The notes: generated by a model from the letters alone, not told the origin. Positions 1 to 14,100 are shown, counted from the stretch's first letter. The stretch is DNA of 64,000 nt from Thioalkalivibrio sp. (GCA_011389655.1 JAABTX010000004.1:36388-100387); one strand, 5' to 3'. Program-made: numbers and translations.

Positions 1-1139
1 TACTGCGCGACCGCGTGGAAGAACCACAGGGTGGCATCGACGGTGTTGTATTCCGGCGTCTCCCCGCCGTCGGGAAAGCGGTTGGGTAGCATGCCTTCGC
101 TGAGGTGGGCGGCGAAGGTGCGCAGGATCTCCGCGGCGATCTCGTGTCGCCCCGTGGCGAGGGTGAGCCCGGGCAGGGCGATCATGGTGTCGCGGCCCCA
201 GTCGCTGAACCACGGGTAGCCTGCGATCAGGCTCTTGCCCGGCGCGCCACCCGCCCGATGACGTTCGACGAGGAACTGATCCGCCGCCAGCGCCAACTGC
301 CGCACGGCGCCGGGACATCCGGCGGGTAATGGACCCAGAAGGGCGGCGCCGCGGCGTTCCACGTCGTGGCGCAGATGAGCGAACGCCTGAGCGTCATCCA
401 CCTCCACCTCGGTGGACAGCACCACAGTCGCCTGCGCGCCCGCTTCTAGTGAGAGCGTGAACCGGCCTGGCCGATACAGGTCCTCGGTCTCATCCAGACC
501 GCGCGCGCCCTCGGCGCGATGCCGGAAATGCCAGTACCATTCCGGCTCCGGCGTGAAGCGCGCGCCGGCACAACTGACTCGGTAGGGCACGGCGCCGGCG
601 AAGGCCTCGATCTCGCAGCCGCTGGGGATCTCACGCAGGCGCGGCTGCCAGCCGCCACGGCCATGAGCGTGATGGTCACGGTAGGCGCACAGGGGCGTCA
701 GTTCCAGATGGAGCGGTGCGGTGGCGCGCAGCACCCGTAGACCGACCTGGGTCGTATTGTGCCCGGGCTGCATCAACAGGCGTTTCTCGAGTACCGCATC
801 GGCGATGGCATAACGCCAGACCGGCATGCCGTGATCGAGCTGAAAGGATTCGAGATGCAAGTAGCCCTGCGGCGCGACCGTGCCGTCGGCGAATTCGTGT
901 GTGGCCAGGCGATACTCGGCTGAACCGTAGGTCACAGTCACGTCGACCGCCGAGACCATCAGCGTCCGCGCCACAGGTGGGGCGAGGGCGGCGATCAACA
1001 GACCGTGATAACGGCGGGTATTGGTTTCGCTGACGGTCCCTGCGGCGAAACCGCCAATGCCGTTGGTGACCAGCCATTCATGGTTCAGCGCCTGTTCGAG
1101 TTCACCGCACGTACCGCGTCCAAGTTGCCGCAAGGGCAT
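1..1139 (-). CDS. glycogen debranching enzyme (amylo-alpha-1,6-glucosidase family), 3' part outside window
   Basis: This gene is absent from the ORF track because it runs off the left edge without a stop. Reading the minus strand from 1139 gives MPLRQLGRGTCGELEQ, then NEWLVTNGIGGFAAGTVS-like sequence (HEWLVTNGIGGFAAGT), NTRRYHGLL, and near the edge WFSDWGRDTMIALPGL and TPEYNTVDATLWFF. These are hallmarks of the archaeal/bacterial-type debranching enzyme: an N-terminal GDE domain followed by the GH15-like catalytic barrel. The enzyme hydrolyses alpha-1,6 branches of glycogen in the cytoplasm. The start at 1139 is chosen because GGGAGG lies 9 nt upstream. An in-frame ATG at 1217 lacks this. About 379 codons are visible and the C-terminal half of the catalytic domain is missing. 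No other glycogen genes are in view. Confidence 0.9.
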   Translation of the reverse strand, partial: MPLRQLGRGTCGELEQALNHEWLVTNGIGGFAAGTVSETNTRRYHGLLIAALAPPVARTLMVSAVDVTVTYGSAEYRLATHEFADGTVAPQGYLHLESFQLDHGMPVWRYAIADAVLEKRLLMQPGHNTTQVGLRVLRATAPLHLELTPLCAYRDHHAHGRGGWQPRLREIPSGCEIEAFAGAVPYRVSCAGARFTPEPEWYWHFRHRAEGARGLDETEDLYRPGRFTLSLEAGAQATVVLSTEVEVDDAQAFAHLRHDVERRGAALLGPLPAGCPGAVRQLALAADQFLVERHRAGGAPGKSLIAGYPWFSDWGRDTMIALPGLTLATGRHEIAAEILRTFAAHLSEGMLPNRFPDGGETPEYNTVDATLWFFHAVAQ

Positions 1140-1740
1140 GGCCTTGTTCCTCCCGGACCGCGTTTCTGGTGCGGGAGGAACCGGATGCAACGAGGAACTG
1201 CGCCGCGATGCGTGCATTGATGTCTCCGTTTCCGCCCTGCGGGCCTTCGCCGGTGCGGTGTCATGGGTCGCCTGCGCAGTACCATGGACTCGGGCGAAGC
1301 GCAATCACACGCTATCGGCAGGTCCCCGCGCGGCGGTATACGCCGGTCCGTGTGGCCGTAACGCTCCAGAGCCGACGGTCCTGCGAGCACGATGATGAAC
1401 GGGCCCTCGAGCAGCGGTAGCGTCCCTTCCGCGCTATCGGTGTGCAGGGGTTTTCTGAATGAAGATTTTCATCAAGTATGCTCGTTGGAATCCGGGTGTA
1501 ACTTGGCAAAACTACGTAATCCAGCGGACGGCAAGGCCATGCGCAGGAGCGATAGTGCGATATCCGAAAAGGAGCCGGCGTTGCTGCCCATGCCGGACAC
1601 CGCAAGGCGTGTGCCCGCGCGGTCCACTGGAAATCGGTGAGGGAAGCGTACCGAAAAGGGATTCGCCGCCAAGGCCCGCTGGTCACGCTTGCGCAACTTA
1701 CCTGAGCTGGCTACACAGCGGCGACACCAAAGGAGAAATG
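1140..1740. other. intergenic region upstream of the debranching enzyme gene
   Basis: About 600 bp without a convincing gene. The listed ORFs here have biased, low-complexity Arg/Pro/Ala composition, overlap each other on both strands, and one (1459-1815) reads through the terminator and tRNA. A less GC-rich patch near 1450-1510 contains a small dyad, ATGAA-GATT-TTCAT (1459-1472), which could be an operator or chance. I see nothing else I can name. Confidence 0.5.
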
Positions 1741-1770
1741 AAAAAGGCCACCCCGCAAGGTGGCCTTTTT
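1741..1770. terminator. bidirectional intrinsic terminator
   Basis: A perfect 12-bp stem, AAAAAGGCCACC pairing with GGTGGCCTTTTT, has a 6-nt loop. It gives a GC-rich hairpin followed by a T-run on either strand. It lies 11 nt beyond the 3' end of tRNA-Asn on the minus strand and most likely terminates that transcript. Confidence 0.9.
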
Positions 1771-1780
1771 CATTGTTTTT

Positions 1781-1856
1781 TGGCTCCCCGGGACGGGCTC
1801 GAACCGCCGACCTAGTGATTAACAGTCACCCGCTCTACCGACTGAGCTACCGGGGA
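1781..1856 (-). tRNA. tRNA-Asn (anticodon GTT)
   Basis: The reverse complement folds as a 76-nt cloverleaf. The acceptor arm TCCCCGG pairs perfectly with CCGGGGA, the D-arm contains AGCTCAGTCGGTAGAGC, the anticodon loop is CTGTTAATC with anticodon GTT, and the T-arm contains GGTTCGAGCC. The discriminator base is G and the CCA end is encoded. A strong intrinsic terminator follows directly. It stands alone rather than in a tRNA cluster. Confidence 0.97.
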
Positions 1857-1895
1857 ATAGAGAGGCGCGAATCGTAAAGACCGTTGCCGGGGTAG

Positions 1896-3083
1896 TCAAG
1901 CGCCGCGTGCGAAGCGGTCGATTCGCTCGATCGCCTTGTCCAGCATCTCCATGCTGGTGGCAAAGGAGATCCGGGCATGGCCGTCGGTGCCGAAGGCGCT
2001 GCCGGGCACCAGCGCGACGCCGACATCGTCGAGCAGCCGCCGCGAGAACTCGAGGTCGGTGTCGATGCCCAGCGTCTCCATCGCACCGGTGATCTTCGGG
2101 AAGCAGTAGAAGGTCCCGTCCGGCATCAGGCACTCGATGCCGGGAATGGCGTTCAGGCCTTCGACGACCCGATGGGCGCGCTTCTCGAATTGCACGCACA
2201 TGTCGCGCACGCACTGCTGGTCGCCATTCAGGGCCACGACCGCGGCGGCCTGCGCGATGGACGTCGCATTCGAGGTGCTCTGCGACTGGATCTTCTTCAT
2301 CGCGCCGATAAGCGGCGCCGGGCCGCCGGCATACCCGATGCGCCAGCCGGTCATCGCGTAGGCCTTGGAGACCCCGTTCAGCACCACCGTGCGCGGTGCC
2401 AGATCCGGTGCGACGTTCAGGATGTTCACGAAGCTTCCACCCGCGAACAGGATGTGTTCGTACATGTCGTCGGTCGCAACCACGATCCGCGGGTGTTCGC
2501 GCAGCACCTCGGCGAGCGCGGTCAGTTCCTCGGCGGTGTAGGCCGCACCAGTCGGGTTCGACGGGCTGTTCAGGAACATCAGCCGCGATTTCGGGGTGAT
2601 CGCGGCGCGCAGCTGGTCGGCGGTGATCTTGAATCCGGTCTCCTGCGTTGCCGAGATCACCACCGGAGTGGCATCGGCCAGCAGGGCGATGTCCGGGTAC
2701 GATACCCAGTACGGGGCCGGGATCAGTACCTCGTCGCCCTCGTTCAGCAGGGCCAGGCAGAGGTTGAAGATGCTCTGCTTGCCACCGGAGGAGACCAGGA
2801 TCTGGTTGGGCTCGTAGGCGAACCCGTTGTCGCGCTCGAACTTCGCGATGACCGCCTGCTTCAGTGCGGCGGTGCCGTCCACGGCGGTGTACTTGGTTTC
2901 TCCGCGGGCAAGGGCATCGATCGCGCCCTGCTTGATATGCTCCGGGGTGTCGAAGTCGGGTTCTCCGGCACCGAGGCCGACGATGTCCCGGCCCTCGGCC
3001 TTCAGTTGGCCCGCCAGGGCGGTGACGGCGAGGGTGGGGGAGGGCTTGATGCGCTGAACGCGTTCGGAAAGCTGGGTGTCCAA
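1896..3083 (-). CDS. aatA: aspartate aminotransferase (class I PLP-dependent)
   Basis: The 395-aa protein is a fold-type I aminotransferase of the Igamma (AatA/AspB) group. It has an N-terminal IKPSPTLAV segment, the substrate/PLP loop [19 protein letters not shown], and the PLP-lysine motif [13 protein letters not shown], with the C-terminal R-containing [10 protein letters not shown]. It interconverts aspartate plus 2-oxoglutarate with oxaloacetate plus glutamate in the cytosol. The start is TTG at 3083, with GAGG 6 nt upstream. The gene is divergent from uvrB with only about 58 bp between the starts, so their promoters must overlap. Substrate range (aspartate versus prephenate or other) cannot be settled from sequence alone. 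Confidence 0.93.
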   Translation of the reverse strand: MDTQLSERVQRIKPSPTLAVTALAGQLKAEGRDIVGLGAGEPDFDTPEHIKQGAIDALARGETKYTAVDGTAALKQAVIAKFERDNGFAYEPNQILVSSGGKQSIFNLCLALLNEGDEVLIPAPYWVSYPDIALLADATPVVISATQETGFKITADQLRAAITPKSRLMFLNSPSNPTGAAYTAEELTALAEVLREHPRIVVATDDMYEHILFAGGSFVNILNVAPDLAPRTVVLNGVSKAYAMTGWRIGYAGGPAPLIGAMKKIQSQSTSNATSIAQAAAVVALNGDQQCVRDMCVQFEKRAHRVVEGLNAIPGIECLMPDGTFYCFPKITGAMETLGIDTDLEFSRRLLDDVGVALVPGSAFGTDGHARISFATSMEMLDKAIERIDRFARGA

Positions 3084-3141
3084 GATGGGCCTCGGGCGAT
3101 CGCTGGGGTGGGCAATGCGGCTATGCCGCTGCGAGGCTGAA

Positions 3142-5205
<2,064 letters not shown>

Positions 5206-5365
5206 ACAACGGCAGTGGAAATGCAGGCGGCCACCCTGAGGGCGACAGGTGTGCCGGACATTGGATCGCCGAGGGCGCGCGCCCCGCACATGGCTCGCCT
5301 CGCGCGTGGGCCGGACGGATTTTCGGTACACTCGGCTGGACGCTCAGCAGTGTGGAAGACGCGAT

Positions 5366-6400
5366 ATGACCGATTTCCTGGGGCCCGTGATGCTCGGCGT
5401 GACCGGCCTGGAACTGACCTCCGAGGACCTCGAGCGGCTGCGGCATCCAGCGGCGGGAGGGGTGATCCTCTTCACCCGGAACTACCAGGATCCCGAGCAG
5501 CTGCAGGCGCTGGTCGCGGCCATCCGGGCCGTGCGCAACCCTGGTCTGCTGGTCGCGGTGGATCAGGAAGGCGGCCGCGTGCAGCGCTTTCGCGAGGGCC
5601 TCACCGAAATTCCGTCGATGCAGAAGATCGGGGAGATCTTCAACTACGATCCGACGCGCGGTCAGGAGCTTGCCCGGGATGCCGGGTGGGTGCTGGCACA
5701 TGAACTGCGGAATGCGGGGGTGGACTTCAGCTTCACGCCGGTGCTCGACCGGGACATCGGCATCAGCGAGGTCATTCGGGAGCGCGCCTTTCACGAACGC
5801 GCGGATGTAATCGTGATGTTGGCGGGACAGTTGCTGGACGGGCTGGAGGAGGCCGGGATGTCCGGCGTGGGCAAGCATTTTCCCGGCCACGGTGCGGTCG
5901 CCGCGGACTCCCACACGGATTCCCCGGTGGACCCGCGGCCGTTTTCCGACATCGAGACGGAGGATCTCGGCGCCTTCCTCCCGTTGCTGCCGCACCTGGG
6001 CGGGGTCATGCCGGCACACGTGATCTACCCGGAGGTCGACTCCCGCCCGGCCGGCTTCTCGGGCATCTGGCTGCATGATCTGCTGCGGGTACGCTATGGG
6101 TTCGACGGCGCCATCTTCAGCGACGATCTGGGCATGAGCGGTGCCTCCGGGGCGGGATCACCGGCGGAGCGCGCCCACGCCGCACTCTACGCCGGGTGCG
6201 ACATGGTGCTGATCTGCAACGACTTCCCGGCAATGGACGAGATCCTTGGGACCCTTGGAGACCGCGAACCGAACGCAGACAGCCAGCGGCGCCTGGAGGC
6301 GATGCGCGGTCGCCCGACGGACGCCGACCCCGAACGTCTGGATGCCGCGCGGGGCCGGCTGCAGGCCCTGATCGATCATCATCCCACCTACATCGTGTAG
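5366..6400 (+). CDS. nagZ: beta-N-acetylhexosaminidase (GH3), cytoplasmic murein recycling
   Basis: The 344-aa GH3 enzyme removes N-acetylglucosamine from anhydromuropeptides during peptidoglycan recycling. The motifs are VDQEGGRVQRF, the catalytic-loop KHFPGHGAVAADSHTD and the nucleophile segment FSDDLGM. There is no signal peptide, as expected for cytosolic NagZ. The start at 5366 is chosen because GGAAGA precedes it and the protein begins directly with the family N-terminus. The longer track ORF has no homologous extension. In pseudomonads nagZ sits beside the MTIP gene. Here the MTIP gene follows after copA, the DsrE-family gene and hpt. Confidence 0.97.
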   Translation: MTDFLGPVMLGVTGLELTSEDLERLRHPAAGGVILFTRNYQDPEQLQALVAAIRAVRNPGLLVAVDQEGGRVQRFREGLTEIPSMQKIGEIFNYDPTRGQELARDAGWVLAHELRNAGVDFSFTPVLDRDIGISEVIRERAFHERADVIVMLAGQLLDGLEEAGMSGVGKHFPGHGAVAADSHTDSPVDPRPFSDIETEDLGAFLPLLPHLGGVMPAHVIYPEVDSRPAGFSGIWLHDLLRVRYGFDGAIFSDDLGMSGASGAGSPAERAHAALYAGCDMVLICNDFPAMDEILGTLGDREPNADSQRRLEAMRGRPTDADPERLDAARGRLQALIDHHPTYIV

Positions 6401-6404
6401 CACA

Positions 6405-6460
6405 GAAGCTTCCTGCACACGGCACCCGAGCCATCATGGAGTGCGGAAGCTTGCTTCCGC
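6405..6460. repeat. pair of GAAGC-core palindromes before copA
   Basis: Two dyads share the GAAGC core: GAAGCTTC (6405-6412) just after the nagZ stop, and a perfect GCGGAAGC-TT-GCTTCCGC (6443-6460) about 65 bp before copA. Neither is followed by a T-run, so termination is not clearly supported. They could be regulatory sites for copA or copies of a dispersed palindromic element. The sequence alone does not decide. Confidence 0.5.
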
Positions 6461-6526
6461 CGCAAGCGAGGCTCCCCGTTGGCCGCACGCCGCCGCAGCC
6501 CATGCGGATGCGTCTAGACTCTGACG

Positions 6527-9016
6527 ATGGACATCTCCCTCCCGAGGCCAAACGAACGGAGCCGCAGGACCCGGACCCTGGACCTGCCGGTGGTCGGAAT
6601 GAGTTGTGCCTCCTGTGTCGCCCGGGTGGAGGACGCGATCCGGTCGGTGCCCGGGGTGGTCGCCGCCAACGTCAACCTGGCGACCGGGAAGGCGAGCGTG
6701 GAACTGGACGGCGCGGACCCGGCTGCGGTGGTGGCGGCGGTCGAGAAGGCCGGCTACGAGCCCGGCAGCGACGAGGTCACCCTGAGCGTGCGTGGCATGA
6801 GCTGTGCGTCATGCGTGGGTCGGGCGGAAGAGGCGCTGCAGCGGCACCCGGCGGTGCTGCAGGCGGACGTGAACCTGGCCACGGAGGCCGCACGGGTACG
6901 TTACCTGCCGGCGCTGGCGGATCCCGCTGAACTCGTCGCAGCGGTGGAGGCGGCGGGCTACGAGGCGGAGATCCAGGGCGCCGCCGCGGACCGCCCGGAC
7001 CGCGAGCGGGCCGCACGGGAGTCGGAATACCGCGGGCTGAAGCGGTCCCTGCTGTTCGCGGCCACGCTGACGCTGCCGATCTTTCTGCTGGACATGGGGG
7101 GTCACCTGGTGCCGGCCCTGCGTGCCTGGGTGCAGGGCACGATCGGCACACAGAACCTTCATCTGCTGTTCTTCGTCCTGGCCTCCGGGGTGCAGTTCGG
7201 GCCGGGCCTGCTGTTCTACCGCAAGGGCTGGCCCGCACTGCTTCAGGGTGCCCCGGACATGAACTCGCTGGTGATGCTGGGCACGTCGGCCGCCTACGGG
7301 TATTCGCTGGTCGCCACCTTCACTCCGGGGCTGCTGCCGGCGGGGACGGTGCACGTCTACTACGAGGCGGCGGCGGTGATCATCACCCTGATCCTGTTCG
7401 GCCGGGTGCTCGAGGCCCGCGCCCGCGGCGCGACCTCGGAGGCCATCCGCAAGCTGATGGGCCTGCGTCCGCGCACGGCCCGGGTGATGCGTGACGGCAG
7501 GACGGTCGAGATCGGCGCGGACGAGGTGAGTCCCGGGGACCATGTACTGGTGCGCCCCGGCGAACGTCTCCCGGTCGATGGCAGGGTGGTCGAAGGTTCC
7601 TCCTGGGTGGACGAATCGATGATCACCGGTGAGCCCGTCCCGGTGCTGAAGGAGCCCGAGGCGCAGGTCGTCGGGGGGACGGTGAACGGGGAGGGCAGCC
7701 TGACCTTTGTCGCGACCCGGGTCGGCACCGACACGGTTCTGGCCCAGATCATCCGCATGGTGGAGGCGGCGCAGGGCTCCAAGCTGCCGATCCAGGCACT
7801 GGTGGATCAGGTTACCCGATACTTCGTGCCGGCGGTGATCGGGATCGCCGTGCTGACCTTCGTCGTCTGGCTGATCTTCGGCCCGGCGCCGGCGCTGACG
7901 CTGGCACTGGTGAATGCGGTCGCGGTACTGATCGTCGCATGCCCCTGCGCAATGGGGCTGGCCACGCCCACCTCCATCATGGTCGGCACGGGGAAGGGGG
8001 CCGAGATGGGGGTGCTGTTCCGGGGTGGCGACGCATTGCAGGCCCTGCGCGACATCGAGGTCGTGGCGATGGACAAGACCGGAACCCTGACCGAGGGGCG
8101 CCCCGAGCTGACCGGCGTCCGGATTGCCGAGGGCTTCGAAGAGCAAGCGGTGCTCGCGCTGGCGGCCAGCGTGGAGACGCACTCGGAACACCCGATCGCC
8201 CAGGCGATCGTGCGCGGCGCCGACGCGCGCGGGCTTGTCGCGGAGGTGGCCCGGAACTTCGCGGCCGAGCCGGGGCAGGGGGCGCGTGCGACGGTCGAGG
8301 GGCGCGAGGTCCGTGTCGGTTCCCGGCGTTTTCTGGCCGAATCCGGCGCGGATACCGTCCAGTTCGACGCCGATGCCGATCGCATGGCGGATCAGGGCGC
8401 GACCACGCTATACGTGGGGGTTGACGGACGCCTCGCCGCGCTGCTGGCGGTCTCGGACCCGCCGAAGCCGAGCGCCGCGCCCACAGTGGAGTGGCTGCAG
8501 GGAGAGGGGCTGCGGGTCGTGATGGTCAGCGGGGACAATCGCCGTACCGCGGAGGCGATCGCACGCCAGCTGGGCATCGACGAGGTCATTGCGGAGGTCC
8601 TGCCCGACGGCAAGGTCGAGGCGGTCCGCGCTCTGCAGCAGCACGGTCGCCGGGTGGCCTTCGTAGGCGACGGCATCAACGATGCCCCCGCGCTCGCGCA
8701 GGCTGAGATCGGGATCGCGATCGGGTCGGGCACCGACGTGGCGATGGAGTCGGCCGAGGTCGTGTTGATGTCCGACAATCTCTCGGGCATCCGGCAGGCA
8801 ATCGCCCTGTCCAGGGCCACGCTGCGCAACATCAAGCAGAATCTTTTCTGGGCCTTCGCCTACAACGCGAGCCTGCTGCCGGTTGCGGCCGGCGTGCTCT
8901 ATCCGTCCATCGGCCTGCTCCTCTCGCCGATGTTCGCGGCCCTGGCGATGGCCTTCTCGAGCGTCAGCGTGGTCGCCAACGCGCTGCGCCTGAAGCGCTT
9001 CCGCGCACCCGCCTGA
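6527..9016 (+). CDS. copA: copper-exporting P1B-type ATPase
   Basis: The 829-aa P-type ATPase exports Cu(I) across the inner membrane. Two N-terminal heavy-metal-associated domains each carry GMSCASC (around residues 24 and 90). Eight predicted membrane spans follow. The transmembrane metal site is CPC (ACPCAMGLA), the actuator motif is TGEP, the phosphorylation site is DKTGTLT, the P1B signature SEHP is present, and the hinge is [10 protein letters not shown]. The CPC motif and double CxxC domains point to Cu+ or Ag+ rather than Zn/Cd. It is probably monocistronic. No CueR-type regulator gene is adjacent, but palindromes lie upstream. Confidence 0.96.
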   Translation: MDISLPRPNERSRRTRTLDLPVVGMSCASCVARVEDAIRSVPGVVAANVNLATGKASVELDGADPAAVVAAVEKAGYEPGSDEVTLSVRGMSCASCVGRAEEALQRHPAVLQADVNLATEAARVRYLPALADPAELVAAVEAAGYEAEIQGAAADRPDRERAARESEYRGLKRSLLFAATLTLPIFLLDMGGHLVPALRAWVQGTIGTQNLHLLFFVLASGVQFGPGLLFYRKGWPALLQGAPDMNSLVMLGTSAAYGYSLVATFTPGLLPAGTVHVYYEAAAVIITLILFGRVLEARARGATSEAIRKLMGLRPRTARVMRDGRTVEIGADEVSPGDHVLVRPGERLPVDGRVVEGSSWVDESMITGEPVPVLKEPEAQVVGGTVNGEGSLTFVATRVGTDTVLAQIIRMVEAAQGSKLPIQALVDQVTRYFVPAVIGIAVLTFVVWLIFGPAPALTLALVNAVAVLIVACPCAMGLATPTSIMVGTGKGAEMGVLFRGGDALQALRDIEVVAMDKTGTLTEGRPELTGVRIAEGFEEQAVLALAASVETHSEHPIAQAIVRGADARGLVAEVARNFAAEPGQGARATVEGREVRVGSRRFLAESGADTVQFDADADRMADQGATTLYVGVDGRLAALLAVSDPPKPSAAPTVEWLQGEGLRVVMVSGDNRRTAEAIARQLGIDEVIAEVLPDGKVEAVRALQQHGRRVAFVGDGINDAPALAQAEIGIAIGSGTDVAMESAEVVLMSDNLSGIRQAIALSRATLRNIKQNLFWAFAYNASLLPVAAGVLYPSIGLLLSPMFAALAMAFSSVSVVANALRLKRFRAPA

Positions 9017-9132
9017 GCACGGCATCCGGCTGTCGCCCGGCGCGAACGACGACCGCCATCGATCCCGTCCGCTGCGAACCCTTGCAGGGTCCGGGCCGGT
9101 CGCGGTGCGTGAGCGGAATCTGACGCCGGACG

Positions 9133-9161
9133 TGCGTTACTGCATTATTATGGTCTAAAAT
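9133..9161 (+). promoter_or_regulatory. candidate sigma70 promoter for the DsrE-family gene
   Basis: An unusually A/T-rich island lies in the 227-bp gap before the DsrE-family gene. It holds a good -10 hexamer TAAAAT (9156-9161). The best -35 at 17-bp spacing is only TGCGTT, so the call rests on the -10 and the local composition. A CGTTA...TAACG dyad flanks the -10 and might be an operator. Confidence 0.35.
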
Positions 9162-9243
9162 AACGCGATCCGGATCGTCGCCGGTGGAATGCCATCCACC
9201 GGGACCCTCCGGAATTTTTTCATTCAACTGCTGGAGAAACTGC

Positions 9244-9612
9244 ATGGCCGACAAACTCCTCATCGTAATGGTGAATACCGATCCCCGTAACGGTTCCGAA
9301 CTGGGTGCGCCCTTCTTCCAGGCCACCGTGGCGGCGGCCATGGAATACGACGTCGAGCTGGTCCTGACGGGCCGCGCCGGCGAGCTGGCCAAGAAGGGCG
9401 TGGCCGAGAACCTCTTCGTGCAGGAGGGAAGCTCGAAGTCCGTGTACGAATTCATCAAGGACGCGGTGGAGGCGGGTGTCTCGCTGAAGGTGTGCACCCC
9501 AACCCTGGATCTCTGGGGCGACGACCTGATCCCCGAGGTCGAGGAGACCGTGGGCGGCGCCTACGTGATCTCCGAGGCGATGGACGACGACACCGTCACC
9601 TTCACCTACTGA
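9244..9612 (+). CDS. DsrE-family (DsrE/TusD-like) small protein
   Basis: A 122-aa single-domain protein of the DsrE fold. It begins LLIVMVNTDP with an alternating Rossmann-like pattern, carries VYEFIKDAVEAGVSLKVCTPTLDLWG with a single Cys in the position used for sulfur relay in DsrE/TusD proteins, and has an acidic C-terminus. Family members carry persulfide sulfur, bind small ligands, or are structural homologues of unknown role. The precise role here is unknown. The start at 9244 has GGAGA upstream. The flanking genes (copA and purine salvage) give no strong functional link. Confidence 0.8.
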   Translation: MADKLLIVMVNTDPRNGSELGAPFFQATVAAAMEYDVELVLTGRAGELAKKGVAENLFVQEGSSKSVYEFIKDAVEAGVSLKVCTPTLDLWGDDLIPEVEETVGGAYVISEAMDDDTVTFTY

Positions 9613-9664
9613 TACCCGGGCGCCCCGGCCGCGACGCGGCCGGGGGCAGCCTGCGGCCCCTCCA

Positions 9665-11000
<1,336 letters not shown>

Positions 11001-11107
11001 TGGGCGGGGGCGCTGCCCGGGCGGCCGAGCGCGGTGGGAGAACGCGACACCTTCCACGCCACGCAACGATTCAGCCCTTCGCACGCAACACGGCTGATCG
11101 TTATGGT

Positions 11108-11135
11108 ATTTAACATAATATACATTATGCGTAAT
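11108..11135. other. dif: chromosomal dif site (XerCD recombination site)
   Basis: A 28-bp A/T-rich sequence sits in an otherwise GC-rich 197-bp intergenic region between convergent genes. On the minus strand it reads ATTACGCATAA (XerC arm), TGTATA (centre), TTATGTTAAAT (XerD arm). The centre and XerD arm equal the E. coli dif as I know it, and the XerC arm keeps CGCATAA, so only about three outer positions differ. XerCD acts here with FtsK to resolve chromosome dimers. This places the window at the replication terminus. Confidence 0.95.
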
Positions 11136-11197
11136 TACGGGATGGCGCACTCTCCAGTGGCGCGCGCCAACTGCCGCCGCTTTCTTCCGATACCGGC

Positions 11198-14100
11198 CTA
11201 CGCCTCCTTGTGCGCCGTGGCCCCGGCTGCGGGTTCCTTCAGTGCATCCGCGGACGACCGCGCGTGTTCACGGCTGCCCCACGCAAGCAGCACCGGCGTG
11301 AGCAACAGCGTCAGTGGCGTGGCGACGACAAGGCCTCCGGAGATTGCAGTGGCCAGCTGCACCCAGTACTGGGTGGACGGCGCCCCCACGCTGGCGTCCC
11401 GGCCGATGAAGTCCACCGTGAGCGCGAACACCATCGGCATCAGGCCGAGGATGGTGGTCACTGTGGTCAGCAGTACCGGGCGCAGCCGCTGGGCGCCCGT
11501 GCGCAGCGCTGCGTCCACGGCCCCCAGTCCCTGCTGGCGCATACGGTTGAAGGTATCGATCAGCACGATGTTGTTGTTCACCACGATACCCGCGAGTGCG
11601 ATGACCCCGACGCCGCTCATCACGATCCCGAAGGGTTCCTGCCGCAGCAGCAGTCCCAGCAGCACGCCCGAGGTGGAAAACACGATCGCCGAGAGCACCA
11701 GTGCGGCCTGGAACAGGCTGTTGAACTGGGTGACCAGGATCACCAGCATCAGGAAGACTGAGAGCAGGAAGGCCCAGCCAAGGAAGCCGGCGGCCTCCGC
11801 CTGCTCCTCCGCCTGGCCCCGAAGGCGCAACCGCACGTCTTCTGGGAGTGGATCTTCTTCGAGGGCGGCCTCGAGGCGACGGACCTGGTCGTCGACCAGC
11901 CGCCCCTTCGCGGCATCGGCGGAGACCGTCAGGGTCCGCTGCCCGTTCACCCGCTTGATGATCCCGGTCTTGGGGGCCGGCCTGAATTCCACGAAGTTTT
12001 CGATCGGCACCAGACCGTAGGCAGTCGGCACGCGCAGGTTCACCAGTTGTGTGAGATTGCGTTCGTCGAAGGGAAAGCGCACCCGGATGTCCACTTCTTC
12101 GTCGGCGTCATCGGGCCGGTATCCGCCGAGACGGATCCCCTGCGTAACCATCTGCACGGCGTTGCCCAGCAGACTGATGTCCGCGCCGTAGCGCGCCGCC
12201 TCCCGGTGGTCCACGTCCAGGCGCAGTTCGACGCCGGACAGTGAACGGTCGTCTCCAACGTCCACGAAACCGCCGATGCGTTCCATCAGTTCGCGCAGAT
12301 GCACGACCGCGTCGTTCAGTACCTCCTGGTCACGATGCGAGACCTCCACCTCGATCGGCTTGCCCATCTGCGGTCCGCCCTCCTGTTCCCGGAACTGGAG
12401 CCGGATTCCCGGCAGGTCCGAGGTGTCCCGGCGCAGGCGTTCCAGGATCTCGGAGGCAGGAGGCCGAACACGCCAGTCGCGCAGTTCCAGCTGTATCACG
12501 CCGATCACGTCCTCCGCATAGTCCGCCATCAGACGTGTCCTGGGCGCACCGATGGTCCGGGCGTATACGGTCTTGATCTCCGGCACGTCCATCAGCCGTG
12601 CCTCGACCATCCGTACGAGCCGGTCCGCTTCCCAGACCGAGAGATCACCGCGTGCCTGCACCTGGACCTGCGCGAAGCGCGGCTCCACCTGCGGGAAAAA
12701 CTCCACGCCGCGTCCGAATTCCGTGTAGGCTGCATACACCGCCAGCACCAGCATCAGCGCGATCGCAAGGGTCTGGCCGGGCCGTTGCAGCAATCGCCGC
12801 AACAACCCGATATAGCTCGCGGTCAAGCCATCCACCTTCGAGAAATCGCCCTGTTCGGCGGCGAGGATGTGCCTCACCTGCTCGGGCCGGCTGGCATCGC
12901 GTCCCCCGATCAGACCGCCCAGCACCGGGATGAACAGCAGCGCCATCAGCAGTGATGCGGCGAGCGTGACCAGCACGGTGGCCGGAAGGTAGAACATGAA
13001 CTCCCCGATCATCCCGGGCCAGAACAGCATCGGAAAGAAGACGGCCAGAGTGGTGGCGGTGGAGGCGATTACCGGCCAGGCCATGCGGATCGACGCGCGC
13101 CGGAAGGCCTCGCGCCGTTCGAGTCCCTCGGCGAGGTAGCGGTCGGCCTGCTCGACCACGATGATTGCGCCGTCCACCAGCATGCCGATCACGAGGATCA
13201 GCGAGAACAGCACCACGATGTTCAGCGTGAATCCGAGCAGCTGTATGGCCAGAATCCCACCCAGAAACGCGCCCGGGATGGCGAGTCCGACCAGCCAGGA
13301 TGAACGACCGCCCAGCGCCGCGACGATGGTCAGCATTACCAGCAGGATCGCCGTAATCACGTTGTTTTCGAGGTCGCCGAGCAGGTCGCGGACATCCTGT
13401 CCCATGTCCTGCAGGTAGTCGACGGTGACGGTCTGCGGCCAGTCCTCGGCGGCGGCCTCGATCACCGCGCGGGCGTCGGACACGGTATCGAGGATGTTGG
13501 CGCCCGCACGCTTGCGGATCTCCAGTGCCACCGCCGGGCGGCCGTTCACCCGCGCGAATTCCTCGGGGTCCTTGAACCCTCGGCGCGCGGTGGCCACGTC
13601 ACCGAAGGTGACCACGGTCCCCTGCTCCACCTTGACCGGTAGCTCGAGGACATCCTCGAGCGACTCGATCACCCCGGGGACCTTCAGGGTGACCCGCCCC
13701 GCGCCGGTATCCATTGCACCGGCTGCGACCAGCCGGTTGTTGCGTTCGATCGCCTCGATCAGCTCCCGGTAGGGAAGCCGGTAGGTCTCCATCACCAGCG
13801 GATCCACCATCACCTCGAGGACATCCTCGCGATCGCCGCCGATGTGAACCTCGAGCACGCCCGGCAACGCCTCCAGCCGGTCCCGGAGATCCCGTGCGAT
13901 GCGGACCAGGCTACGTTCCGGGACCGATCCGGACAGGGTCGCCACCAGTACGGGAAAGAGGGACAGATCGACCTCGGTCACCTCCGGCTCTTCGGTACCC
14001 GGCGGGAGCTGCCCCTGGATCAGATCGACCTTCTCGCGCACGTCGGCCATCGCCTGCCGATTGTCGTAGCCCGCTTCGAAATCCAGCTGTATCAGCGCGA

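Noticed and set aside
1459-1815. 118-aa ORF upstream of tRNA-Asn
   Set aside because: It runs through an intrinsic terminator and into the tRNA gene; no domain.
11108-11135. Reading of the CATAAT...ATTATG dyad as a transcription-factor operator
   Set aside because: The full 28-bp architecture fits dif, and it lies between gene ends rather than at a promoter.
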